DNA of 12,452 nt. It comes from CAYRZF01 sp964428805 (GTDB taxonomy: Bacteria > Methylomirabilota > Methylomirabilia > Rokubacteriales > CSP1-6). Location of the stretch: NCBI GenBank assembly GCA_964428805.1, contig CAYRZF010000062.1, positions 1-12,452 of the forward strand, written 5' to 3'. Under the pieces are notes generated by a model. The model was not told the DNA's origin. It was given only the letters and a program-made list of their open reading frames with translations, and made no database searches. Made by a program: the position numbers and the translations under genes. Positions 1 to 6,042 of the stretch are shown here, one piece after another. The first letter of the stretch is position 1. Each line of letters opens with the position of its first letter.

Positions 1-8
1 ACTAGGAA

Positions 9-587
9 ATGCAGGTATCAACCAACGATTTCAGGAAAGGGCTGAAAATCGAGCTGGACGGAGCCCCGTATGCCGTCGTGGACTTTCAGCACGTCAAACC
101 GGGCAAGGGAGGGGCGTTCGTTCGGACCAAACTCAAGCACCTGCGACTCGGAACGGTGATCGACAAGACCTTCAGGGCGGAGGAGAAGGTCCCGCTCGTC
201 AATTTCGAGGAGAAGCGGATGCAGTTCCTGTACCGGGACGACCGCTTCCACTTCATGGACCTGGACACCTACGATCAGCTCTCGCTGAGCGAGGAGGAGG
301 TCGGCGAGGCGCAGCAGTTTCTCAAGGAGAACATCGAAGTGGAGGTTCTCTACGTGGACGACGCCTCCATCGGCGTCGAGCTGCCCAATTTCGTCGACCT
401 GGCCGTGGTGAAGACGGACCCGGGAATCCGTGGCGACACCGCCTCCGGCGGCTCGAAGCCCGCTACGCTGGAGAGCGGGGTGGTTGTCTCCGTCCCTCTT
501 TTCATCAACGAAGGAGATGTCCTCAGGGTCGACACCCGCACGGGGGCCTATATTTCCCGGACGGCCGCAGCGGCGGGGATGGGGTAA
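9..587 (+). CDS. efp: Translation elongation factor P
   Basis: This 192-residue protein is elongation factor P, which binds between the P and E sites of the ribosome and relieves stalling at polyproline stretches. It follows the family from end to end: an N-terminal KOW-like domain starting STNDFRKGLKIELDG, a central OB domain, and a C-terminal OB domain with TDPGIRGDTASGGSKPATLESG and VDTRTGAYISR. The tip loop reads KPGKGGAF, so the residue that is normally modified is a lysine, about K33. No modification genes (epmA, epmB or others) are present in the window. The ATG has only a close-set AGGA upstream, and the window begins 8 nt before it, so its promoter is out of view. A short Ala-rich tail (about 8 residues) follows the conserved C-terminus. 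It is the first gene of an apparent efp-accB operon, with accB starting 4 nt after its stop. Confidence 0.97.
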   Translation: MQVSTNDFRKGLKIELDGAPYAVVDFQHVKPGKGGAFVRTKLKHLRLGTVIDKTFRAEEKVPLVNFEEKRMQFLYRDDRFHFMDLDTYDQLSLSEEEVGEAQQFLKENIEVEVLYVDDASIGVELPNFVDLAVVKTDPGIRGDTASGGSKPATLESGVVVSVPLFINEGDVLRVDTRTGAYISRTAAAAGMG

Positions 588-591
588 CGAC

Positions 592-1053
592 GTGGCAAAG
601 CTCAAACGAGAGGAAGGGTTCTCGCTCGACGAGGTGCGGCAGTTCGTCGAGCTCGCCCAGACGTTCGGCCTGGCGGAGCTGGAGATAAGCCAGGGGGAGA
701 CCCGGATCCGGATTCGACGCGAGGTCGCCCGCCCGGAGATGCCGGTGGCAGCGCCCCTGCCATCCGCGGCGCCGATGCCGGCCCAGCAGCTCGAGCGGGC
801 GGGAGCAGACCTTGTCACCATCGAGGCGCCAATGGTGGGCACCTTCTACGCGGCCCCCTCTCCGGGCGCTGATCCCTTCGTGAAAGAGGGAGACATCATC
901 AAGGAAGGTCAGATCCTCTGCATTATCGAAGCGATGAAGCTCATGAACGAGATCGAATCCAAGGTGCACGGTCGGATCGCGAAGATCCTGGTCGAAAACG
1001 CCCAGCCCGTCGAGTACGGCCAGCCGCTTTTCCTCATCGAGCCCCGACCTTAA
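592..1053 (+). CDS. accB: Acetyl-CoA carboxylase biotin carboxyl carrier protein
   Basis: This 153-residue protein is the biotin carboxyl carrier subunit of acetyl-CoA carboxylase. It carries biotin between the carboxylase (AccC) and the carboxyltransferase in the first step of fatty acid synthesis. The N-terminal helix region (LDEVRQFVELAQTFGLAELEIS) and an Ala/Pro-rich linker at about residues 45-72 precede a C-terminal biotinyl domain. That domain has APMVGTFY, the thumb region, and the biotinylation motif EAMKLMNEIE with the acceptor lysine at about K116. I chose the GTG at 592, 4 nt after the efp stop, because the protein then begins at the family's usual point and GGGG lies about 7 nt upstream. 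The length matches the usual 150-160 residues. It should be co-transcribed with efp. AccC is the functional partner but is separated from it by one gene. Confidence 0.96.
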   Translation: MAKLKREEGFSLDEVRQFVELAQTFGLAELEISQGETRIRIRREVARPEMPVAAPLPSAAPMPAQQLERAGADLVTIEAPMVGTFYAAPSPGADPFVKEGDIIKEGQILCIIEAMKLMNEIESKVHGRIAKILVENAQPVEYGQPLFLIEPRP

Positions 1054-1069
1054 CCGGACGGACACCCCG

Positions 1070-2524
1070 ATGGCCGCCTGTCCTCACTGTGGGGCAACTC
1101 TCTCCAGCCCCTTCTCTCGCTGCCGCACGTGCTCACTGCCGGCAAAGCGCGCCGAGCGGCGCCCACCCGAAGAATCCCCGTCCCGGCACCGGCGGGCCTT
1201 CGGCGGCGTCGACGTCGCGTTGGGCGTCCTCGCGGTAGGGTTCCTGGCGCTTTGGTTTGCTTGGGGGCGGCCCGATTCGACGAAGCCGGCCGGACCGGCC
1301 GACGGGCCAGCCACATCCCAGAAGCAGGTCTCCGAGCTCCAGAGGACGAGGCTGCTCGGGCTGCCCCCAGAGCGCGCCCATCTCCCGGAGGTCACGGTCC
1401 TCACCGAGGAGGGGATTCGGCTGTACAGCGCGGGACAGTACCCCGACGCCTGCCAGCGCTTCGCCGACGCCCTGGAGAAGGAACAGGTGAGCCCGACTCT
1501 GAGACAGAACGTGGCGCGCTGTTTCGAAGGCTGGGCCTGGCAGACGCTCCGGACCGGGAGGGCTGAGGAGGCCGGTCTCCTTTTTCGGCAGGGCCTCCGC
1601 CAGGACCCCGACTCCTCTCCCCTCTTGACGGGGCTCGCCTTGGCCGCCATCCACGCCGGCCGGCCCGACGAGGCGCTTGAGCCGCTGGAGCGAGCGGTCA
1701 CGGGATCGCCCGATCCGGAAGCAACGCTGCTCCTGGCCCGGCTCTATGACCAGCGAGACCAGGCCGACCGCGCTGTGGTGCATCTCCGCCGCCTGCTGGA
1801 GCGGGACCCCTCCCATGCCAGTGCCCGACAACTCCTGGACAAGCTGGAGCGGGAGCAGCGGGTGGAGGCGGGATATTGGAAGGATGAGAGCAAACACTTC
1901 GTGGTGAAATATCGGGGGCCCAGGGAACTCGAGGTCCGGCGGGTGGTGATGGAAATCCTGGAAGAAGCCTATGAATCCGTCGGGCGGGAGTTCAACTTTT
2001 TCCCTCCCGAAAAGGTCACCGTGATCCTCTACCCCGAAGGACGGTTCCAGGAGGTGACCGGCACCCACCACTGGGCAAGTGGGCTCTTCGACGGGAAGAT
2101 CCGGCTCCCCGTGGGAACACTCCAGGGGCGCATACAAGCGCTCAAGCGCCTCTTGACGCACGAGTATACTCACGCGGTCGTCCACCTGCTCGCCAAGGGC
2201 CGGGCTCCGCGCTGGCTCCAGGAGGGGCTCGCGCAGCACGCCGAGAGGGTCCCAGACGACCCCGACCTGCACCTGCCGGGGGGGATGACCCTGGCCGGTC
2301 TGGAAGCGCTTCTGAGGGATGGCGACCTGGCCAAGGCCCGGATGGGGTACCAGATCTCACTCTGGGTCGTCCGGGACCTACTCCAGCGGGGCGGGATGGA
2401 GCGCATGGGAAAGCTCCTCACCCGTCTGGGGCGCGGCGAGCCGGCAACCAACGCCATCCCCAGCGTGTACGGTCTGCCCCTCGCCGAACTCGAGGCTCAG
2501 TGGCAGGCCATGCTGAGCGGATAA
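1070..2524 (+). CDS. Zinc-ribbon/TPR membrane protein with gluzincin peptidase domain
   Basis: This 484-residue protein shows four parts. First is an N-terminal zinc-ribbon knuckle pair, C4-P-H-C7 and C18-R-T-C21. After a basic stretch comes one hydrophobic helix at about 47-66. TPR-like helical repeats follow at about 110-260, with hits such as A-x-Y-x-x-A and DPxxxxAR. The C-terminal domain carries HEYTH (H364, E365, H368) and then WLQEGLAQH, whose E385 is the likely third zinc ligand. HExxH followed by WLxEGLA is the signature of peptidase MA-like (gluzincin) domains. The basic residues before the helix predict that the ribbon is cytoplasmic and the TPR/peptidase part is outside. The substrate is unknown. 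It starts 16 nt after accB, probably in the same transcript, and its stop abuts the N gap. Its position between accB and accC is unusual. The domain call is well supported, but the biological role is not. Confidence 0.82.
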   Translation: MAACPHCGATLSSPFSRCRTCSLPAKRAERRPPEESPSRHRRAFGGVDVALGVLAVGFLALWFAWGRPDSTKPAGPADGPATSQKQVSELQRTRLLGLPPERAHLPEVTVLTEEGIRLYSAGQYPDACQRFADALEKEQVSPTLRQNVARCFEGWAWQTLRTGRAEEAGLLFRQGLRQDPDSSPLLTGLALAAIHAGRPDEALEPLERAVTGSPDPEATLLLARLYDQRDQADRAVVHLRRLLERDPSHASARQLLDKLEREQRVEAGYWKDESKHFVVKYRGPRELEVRRVVMEILEEAYESVGREFNFFPPEKVTVILYPEGRFQEVTGTHHWASGLFDGKIRLPVGTLQGRIQALKRLLTHEYTHAVVHLLAKGRAPRWLQEGLAQHAERVPDDPDLHLPGGMTLAGLEALLRDGDLAKARMGYQISLWVVRDLLQRGGMERMGKLLTRLGRGEPATNAIPSVYGLPLAELEAQWQAMLSG

Positions 2525-2624
2525 NNNNNNNNNNNNNNNNNNNNNNNNNNNNNNNNNNNNNNNNNNNNNNNNNNNNNNNNNNNNNNNNNNNNNNNNNNNN
2601 NNNNNNNNNNNNNNNNNNNNNNNN
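2525..2624. other. Assembly gap, 100 Ns
   Basis: This is a run of exactly 100 Ns, the conventional placeholder for a scaffold gap of unknown size. It begins at the base after the TAA stop of the peptidase gene. It ends one base into the accC start codon, because the sequence resumes with TG followed by the second AccC codon. The true distance is unknown and could be zero. Confidence 0.95.
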
Positions 2625-3958
2625 TGTTCCACAAGATTCTGATCGCGAACCGGGGCGAGATTGCCCTCCGGGTTCTCCGGGCGTGCCGTGAGCTGGGGAT
2701 CCGGGCGGTGATCGCCCATTCCAGGGTGGACGCCCAGTCCCTCCCCGTTCGCCTCGCCGACGAGTCCATCTGTGTCGGCCCCGACGACGCCCGGTCCAGC
2801 TACCTGAACATCCCGAGCATCATCTCGGCGGCGGCGGTCACCGATAGCGACGCGATCCACCCGGGATACGGCTTTCTCTCCGAGAACGCCGCGTTCGCGG
2901 ACATCTGCCGGGCGTGCGGGATCGTGTTCATCGGCCCTTCCCCAGAGGCCATCCGCCTCATGGGGGACAAAGCGCAGGCGCGGGAATTGGCCCGACAGGC
3001 CGGAGTCCCGATCATCCCCGGAAGCGAGGGGGGGCTGAAGGACGAGGACCAGGTTCTGAGCGTGGCCGAGGCCATCGGATTTCCCGTGATGCTCAAAGCG
3101 GCCAGCGGAGGAGGCGGGCGCGGCATGCGCATCGTCCGCAGCCGGGAGGCCCTGACGCAAGCCTTCGCCACCTGTCAGGCCGAGGCCGCGGCGGCCTTTG
3201 GATCCTCCGAGGTTTACTTGGAGAAGTTTTTGGACCAGGCCCGTCACATCGAGGTCCAGGTGCTGGGAGACCGGGCGGGGACGCGGATCCATTTGGGCGA
3301 GCGCGACTGCTCGGTGCAGCGCCGGCACCAGAAGCTCCTCGAAGAGTCGCCGGCGCCGGCGGTCCCCGCCGAAACCCGGGCCGCGCTCCATCGGGCGGCG
3401 CTGACCCTGGCGCAGGCCGTGAATTACACAAGCGCGGGCACGGTGGAGTTTCTCGTGGACCGGGAGGGGCGCTTCTACTTCATCGAGATGAACACCCGCA
3501 TTCAGGTCGAACACCCGGTGACCGAGATGGTGACCGGAGTGGATCTCGTCCAGGAGCAGATCAGAATTGCGGCGGGCGAGTCCCTCGGCTACAAGCAAGA
3601 GGAGATCCACCTGGTCGGGCATGCCATCGAGTGCCGGATCAACGCGGAGGATCCGGACACGTTCGCGCCGTGCCCGGGACGCGTCACCGCCTGGGTGCCC
3701 CCGGGAGGGCCGCGAGTCCGCGTGGACAGCCATCTCCTGGCCTCCTACACGATCCCCGCCGTGTACGACTCCCTCATCGCCAAGATCATCGTGCACGGAC
3801 GGGACCGGGGGGAGGCCATCCAGCGTATGCGCCGGGCGCTTGCCGAAACCATCGTCGAAGGCATCAAGACCACGATCCCGTTCCACCAGAAGCTCCTCGC
3901 CGACCCCGTGTTCCTCGAGGGCGGTTTCACCTTCCCCAGGCTCGAAGTCTCGTTATGA
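2624..3958 (+). CDS. accC: Biotin carboxylase subunit of acetyl-CoA carboxylase
   Basis: This is biotin carboxylase, the ATP-grasp enzyme that carboxylates the biotin on AccB using bicarbonate and ATP. The sequence resumes after the gap as TG and then codons for FHKILIANRGEIALRVLRAC, which is the family's N-terminus. The A of the ATG is therefore the last N or is missing. With that start the protein has 444 residues, against about 449 in E. coli. Visible motifs are HPGYGFLSEN, IRLMGDK, the ATP-binding glycine loop SGGGGRGM (about 161-168), RDCSVQRRHQK, and IEMNTRIQVEHPVTE with E288 and R292. ECRINAEDP holds the active-site R338 and YDSLIAK lies near the end. No catalytic residue is missing. 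A GTG at 2708 is in frame but would remove the ATP-grasp N-terminus. The gene is complete apart from its first base. Confidence 0.95.
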   Translation, partial: XFHKILIANRGEIALRVLRACRELGIRAVIAHSRVDAQSLPVRLADESICVGPDDARSSYLNIPSIISAAAVTDSDAIHPGYGFLSENAAFADICRACGIVFIGPSPEAIRLMGDKAQARELARQAGVPIIPGSEGGLKDEDQVLSVAEAIGFPVMLKAASGGGGRGMRIVRSREALTQAFATCQAEAAAAFGSSEVYLEKFLDQARHIEVQVLGDRAGTRIHLGERDCSVQRRHQKLLEESPAPAVPAETRAALHRAALTLAQAVNYTSAGTVEFLVDREGRFYFIEMNTRIQVEHPVTEMVTGVDLVQEQIRIAAGESLGYKQEEIHLVGHAIECRINAEDPDTFAPCPGRVTAWVPPGGPRVRVDSHLLASYTIPAVYDSLIAKIIVHGRDRGEAIQRMRRALAETIVEGIKTTIPFHQKLLADPVFLEGGFTFPRLEVSL

Positions 3959-3966
3959 ATCTCCCG

Positions 3967-4018
3967 CCCCCTCACCTTAAATCCTCTCCCCCCAGGGGGA
4001 GAGGGAAGGGTGAGGGGG
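3967..4018. repeat. Palindromic G/C-rich intergenic repeat
   Basis: This is a two-tier inverted repeat just after the accC stop. The outer arms are CCCCCTCACC (3967-3976) and GGTGAGGGGG (4009-4018). The inner arms are CCTCTCCCCC (3983-3992) and GGGGGAGAGG (3995-4004). Short asymmetric spacers, TTAAAT and GAAG, lie between the tiers. Similar CCCTCACC...CTCTCCCC...GGGTGAGGG units are recurrent intergenic repeats in many bacterial genomes. In RNA it would form a very stable stem that could attenuate read-through from accC into thiE or protect the upstream mRNA. There is no T-run after it, so it is not a textbook intrinsic terminator. Only one copy was seen in this window. Confidence 0.8.
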
Positions 4019-4020
4019 AC

Positions 4021-4025
4021 AAGGG
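4021..4025 (+). promoter_or_regulatory. Shine-Dalgarno for thiE
   Basis: AAGGG lies 8 nt before the GTG at 4034, immediately after the right arm of the palindromic repeat. It supports that GTG over the in-frame GTG at 4010, which lies inside the repeat. Confidence 0.5.
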
Positions 4026-4033
4026 CAGCCAGA

Positions 4034-4705
4034 GTGTCTCGGTTGGACATTGACCTGTACGTGATCCTCGACCGGACGGCGAGTCTCGGGCGCGACCTGC
4101 GCGACATCCTCGACGGGGTGATCCGAGGAGGCGGGCGGATCGTCCAGTTCCGTGAGAAGGAATGGTCCTCCCGTCAGTGCCTGCCGCTGCTGGAAGATCT
4201 GAGGCGACGGGCCAAGAGCGCCGGGGTCAGCTTCGTGGTGAATGACCGGCTGGACCTGGCCCTGGCTGTGGAGGCGGATGGGTTCCATATCGGGCAGGAC
4301 GACCTGCCGGCGCCCCTGGCCCGCCGACTGCTCCCACCGTCGATGTTCCTCGGCGTCTCCACTCACAGTTTGGAGCAGGCGAGGAGGGCCCAGGAGGAGG
4401 GGGCCGACTACGTCGCGGTGGGTTCCATCTTCCCCACGACGACCAAACCCGAGTTCAAGCTGGTCGGCCTGGACCTGCTCCGGGCCGCACGGCGGGCCGT
4501 CACGGCGCCGCTCGTTGCCATCGGCGGGATTACCCAGGACAACGCGGCGGAAGTGATCCGGGCCGGAGCGGACGGCGTGGCGGTCATCTCCGCCGTTTGC
4601 GGGGCGCCCGACCCCGCTCTGGCGACCCGCCTCTTTCTGGAGCGAATCCACGCGGCAAGAGCGGCGGCAAAGGCCCCCTTGACAGAGGGCGACAAGCCGC
4701 TATAA
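4034..4705 (+). CDS. thiE: Thiamine phosphate synthase
   Basis: ThiE joins the HMP pyrophosphate and thiazole phosphate halves to make thiamine monophosphate in the cytoplasm. The 223-residue TIM-barrel protein carries the family motifs in order. QFREK (38-42) and VNDRLDLA (N70, D71) bind the pyrophosphate and Mg. FHIGQDDLP (D89) and GVSTHS (about 107-112) follow. GSIFPTTTKPEF is at 130-141, AIGGI at 162-166, and GADGVAVISAV, the phosphate-binding end, closes the barrel. The GTG at 4034 was chosen because AAGGG sits 8 nt upstream and the protein then begins just before the first strand (LYVILD). A TTG at 4043 is a less likely alternative. No other thi gene or TPP riboswitch is visible. The stop codon TAA lies inside the -10 box of the next operon's promoter. 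Confidence 0.94.
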   Translation: MSRLDIDLYVILDRTASLGRDLRDILDGVIRGGGRIVQFREKEWSSRQCLPLLEDLRRRAKSAGVSFVVNDRLDLALAVEADGFHIGQDDLPAPLARRLLPPSMFLGVSTHSLEQARRAQEEGADYVAVGSIFPTTTKPEFKLVGLDLLRAARRAVTAPLVAIGGITQDNAAEVIRAGADGVAVISAVCGAPDPALATRLFLERIHAARAAAKAPLTEGDKPL

Positions 4706-4706
4706 T
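4679..4706 (+). promoter_or_regulatory. Perfect-consensus sigma-70 promoter for the liv operon
   Basis: TTGACA (4679-4684) and TATAAT (4701-4706) are separated by 16 bp. Both hexamers match the sigma-70 consensus at all six positions. The promoter lies in the last codons of thiE, and the thiE stop TAA is bases 3-5 of the -10 box. The predicted start is near 4713, which gives a leader of about 64 nt before livK. A match this exact suggests strong basal transcription. No obvious operator palindrome overlaps it. Confidence 0.8.
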
Positions 4707-4762
4707 CAGGCCCCGGGCAGAACATCACACCCTGACCTCATCCCTTGTTTGACACCCAGCCG

Positions 4763-4771
4763 AAAGGAGGG
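4763..4771 (+). promoter_or_regulatory. Strong Shine-Dalgarno for livK
   Basis: AAAGGAGGG sits 5 nt before the ATG at 4777 and is a near-perfect complement to the 16S rRNA 3' end. Together with the consensus promoter it predicts high expression of the binding protein. Confidence 0.85.
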
Positions 4772-4776
4772 AGTCG

Positions 4777-5979
4777 ATGAAAACAGTTGGCATCCGATCC
4801 CTGCTAGTGATCCTCGCCGCCCTAACCCTGGTGCTCTCGGGGGCCGGGCTCGCGGACGCCCAGTCCAAAGGAACGATCAAGATTGCCACCCAGACCCCCC
4901 TCTCTGGTGGCCAGGCCTCCATCGGTGAATCGATCAAGCTCGCCGTCCAGCTCGCCATTGAGCATAAGAAGGGGGCCCTCGAGAAGATGGGCTTCAAGGT
5001 TGAGCTGGTTCCCTACGACGACCAGGCCAAACCCGATGTGGGAGTGTCCAATGCAAGGAACATTATCGTGGATAAGAACATCCTCCTTGTCATCGGCCAC
5101 TTCAACTCCGGGGTCGCCATTCCCTCCTCCGAGGTTTACAAGGATGTCCAGCTCGCGATGATCTCCCCCGCCAATACCAACCCCGTCGTGACCGACCGGA
5201 ACCTCCTCAGCGTCAGCCGGGTCTGCGGGCGTGACGACGTCCAGGGCGAGGTGGGAGCCAAATTCGCCAAGGAATTTTTGAAGGTCAAGACCGCCTACGT
5301 CGTCCACGACAAGACCACCTACGGCCAGGGCGTGGCCGAATTCTTCCGCGATTCCTCCAAGAAGCTCGGGATCGAAATCTTGGGCTTCGAGGGGACCGAG
5401 GAGAAGTCCAACTTCGACCCCATCATCACCCCCATCAAGGCCAAGAACCCTGACGTGGTCTATTTCGGCGGGATCTATGATCAGGGGGCTCCGTTCTACA
5501 AGCAGGTCAGGGAGAAGGGCGTGAAGTCCATCTTCCTCGGCCCGGATGGAATGGATTCCTCGGACTTCACCAGGATCGCTGGCAAGGCCGTGGTCAAAGC
5601 GTATTACACGACCGCGGCCGGCCCTGTCGCGTTGTATCCGAAGGCCAAGGAGTTCGCCAAAACGTACAAGGACAAGTTCAAGAAGGACCCCGAGCCCTAC
5701 GCTGCAGAGGCGTACGACGCGACGTCTATCGGGCTGAAGGCCATCGAGGCCGCCATCAACGAGGCGGGCGGAAAGACGCCTTCGCGCGAGGCAGTCTCCG
5801 TGAACATCCGGAAGACCAAGTTTGAGGGAATCACCGGGCACATCGAGTTTGACAGCAAGGGCGACCGAAAGAAGGCCGGCTACTTCATCCTCCAGGTCGT
5901 CTCCGACGACCCGGCCAAGTGGAACGACAACAAGCTTGTGAAGCAGCTGCAGATCGACCCTCCAGCCCTGAAGAAGTAA
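4777..5979 (+). CDS. livK: ABC transporter substrate-binding protein, branched-chain amino acid type
   Basis: This 400-residue protein is the periplasmic receptor of a LIV-type ABC importer (Peripla_BP_6/LivJ-LivK family). A Sec signal peptide covers about residues 1-28: MKTVGIR, a hydrophobic core, and a likely cut after ADA. There is no lipobox cysteine, so it should be a soluble periplasmic protein. Family landmarks are TPLSGGQASIG (40-50), IGHFNSGVAIPSSEVYKD (106-123), MISPANTNPVVT (128-139), VVHDKTTYGQGVA (175-187) and YFGGIYDQGAPFYKQVRE (229-246). These match the LivJ ligand-binding loops closely, so branched-chain amino acids are the first guess. Members of this family also bind amides, urea or aromatic compounds, and the exact ligand cannot be read here. 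It is the first gene of the liv operon and is followed by a strong hairpin. Confidence 0.93.
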   Translation: MKTVGIRSLLVILAALTLVLSGAGLADAQSKGTIKIATQTPLSGGQASIGESIKLAVQLAIEHKKGALEKMGFKVELVPYDDQAKPDVGVSNARNIIVDKNILLVIGHFNSGVAIPSSEVYKDVQLAMISPANTNPVVTDRNLLSVSRVCGRDDVQGEVGAKFAKEFLKVKTAYVVHDKTTYGQGVAEFFRDSSKKLGIEILGFEGTEEKSNFDPIITPIKAKNPDVVYFGGIYDQGAPFYKQVREKGVKSIFLGPDGMDSSDFTRIAGKAVVKAYYTTAAGPVALYPKAKEFAKTYKDKFKKDPEPYAAEAYDATSIGLKAIEAAINEAGGKTPSREAVSVNIRKTKFEGITGHIEFDSKGDRKKAGYFILQVVSDDPAKWNDNKLVKQLQIDPPALKK

Positions 5980-5994
5980 GCGGGCCGATGCGTC

Positions 5995-6034
5995 CACGAA
6001 GGGGAAGGGCCTAGTCGGCCCTTCCCCTTTCGTG
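5995..6034 (+). terminator. Strong intercistronic hairpin between livK and livH
   Basis: Left arm 5999-6011 (AAGGGGAAGGGCC) pairs with 6017-6029 across a 5-nt loop TAGTC. After one bulged T (6030), CACG (5995-5998) pairs with CGTG (6031-6034), giving 17 base pairs in all. It begins 16 nt after the livK stop and ends 8 nt before the livH start. No U-run follows. It is therefore better read as an attenuator or mRNA-stabilising element than as a full terminator. The expected effect is more binding protein than permease, as in other ABC operons. Confidence 0.7.
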
Positions 6035-6042
6035 TTCTACCC

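Noticed and set aside
430..591. An upstream extension of accB inside efp
   Set aside because: The extra 54 residues have no family similarity and would overlap efp. The GTG at 592 gives the standard AccB N-terminus and has a ribosome site.
2708..2710. An in-frame GTG as the accC start
   Set aside because: It would drop the ANRGEIA region that every biotin carboxylase needs. The coding sequence clearly extends back to the gap.
2378..3886. A 502-codon minus-strand frame across accC and the N gap
   Set aside because: It runs through the Ns and lies opposite conserved accC coding sequence.
4010..4033. A GTG inside the palindromic repeat as the thiE start
   Set aside because: It would place the ribosome site within the stem and add unconserved residues. 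The GTG at 4034 has AAGGG 8 nt upstream.
3959..4033. A TPP riboswitch before thiE
   Set aside because: The 75 nt hold only the palindromic repeat. No CUGAGA-type element or the expected helices were seen.
4748..4754. A second -35-like TTTGACA in the livK leader
   Set aside because: No -10 box lies at a workable distance before livK.
4822..5997. A 391-codon open frame on the minus strand across livK
   Set aside because: It mirrors a clear binding-protein gene and its composition is typical of a codon-position artefact. No motif was seen.
5995..6034. A complete intrinsic terminator ending a livK-only transcript
   Set aside because: The stem is strong but has no U-run, and the downstream liv genes have no promoter of their own, so read-through is required.
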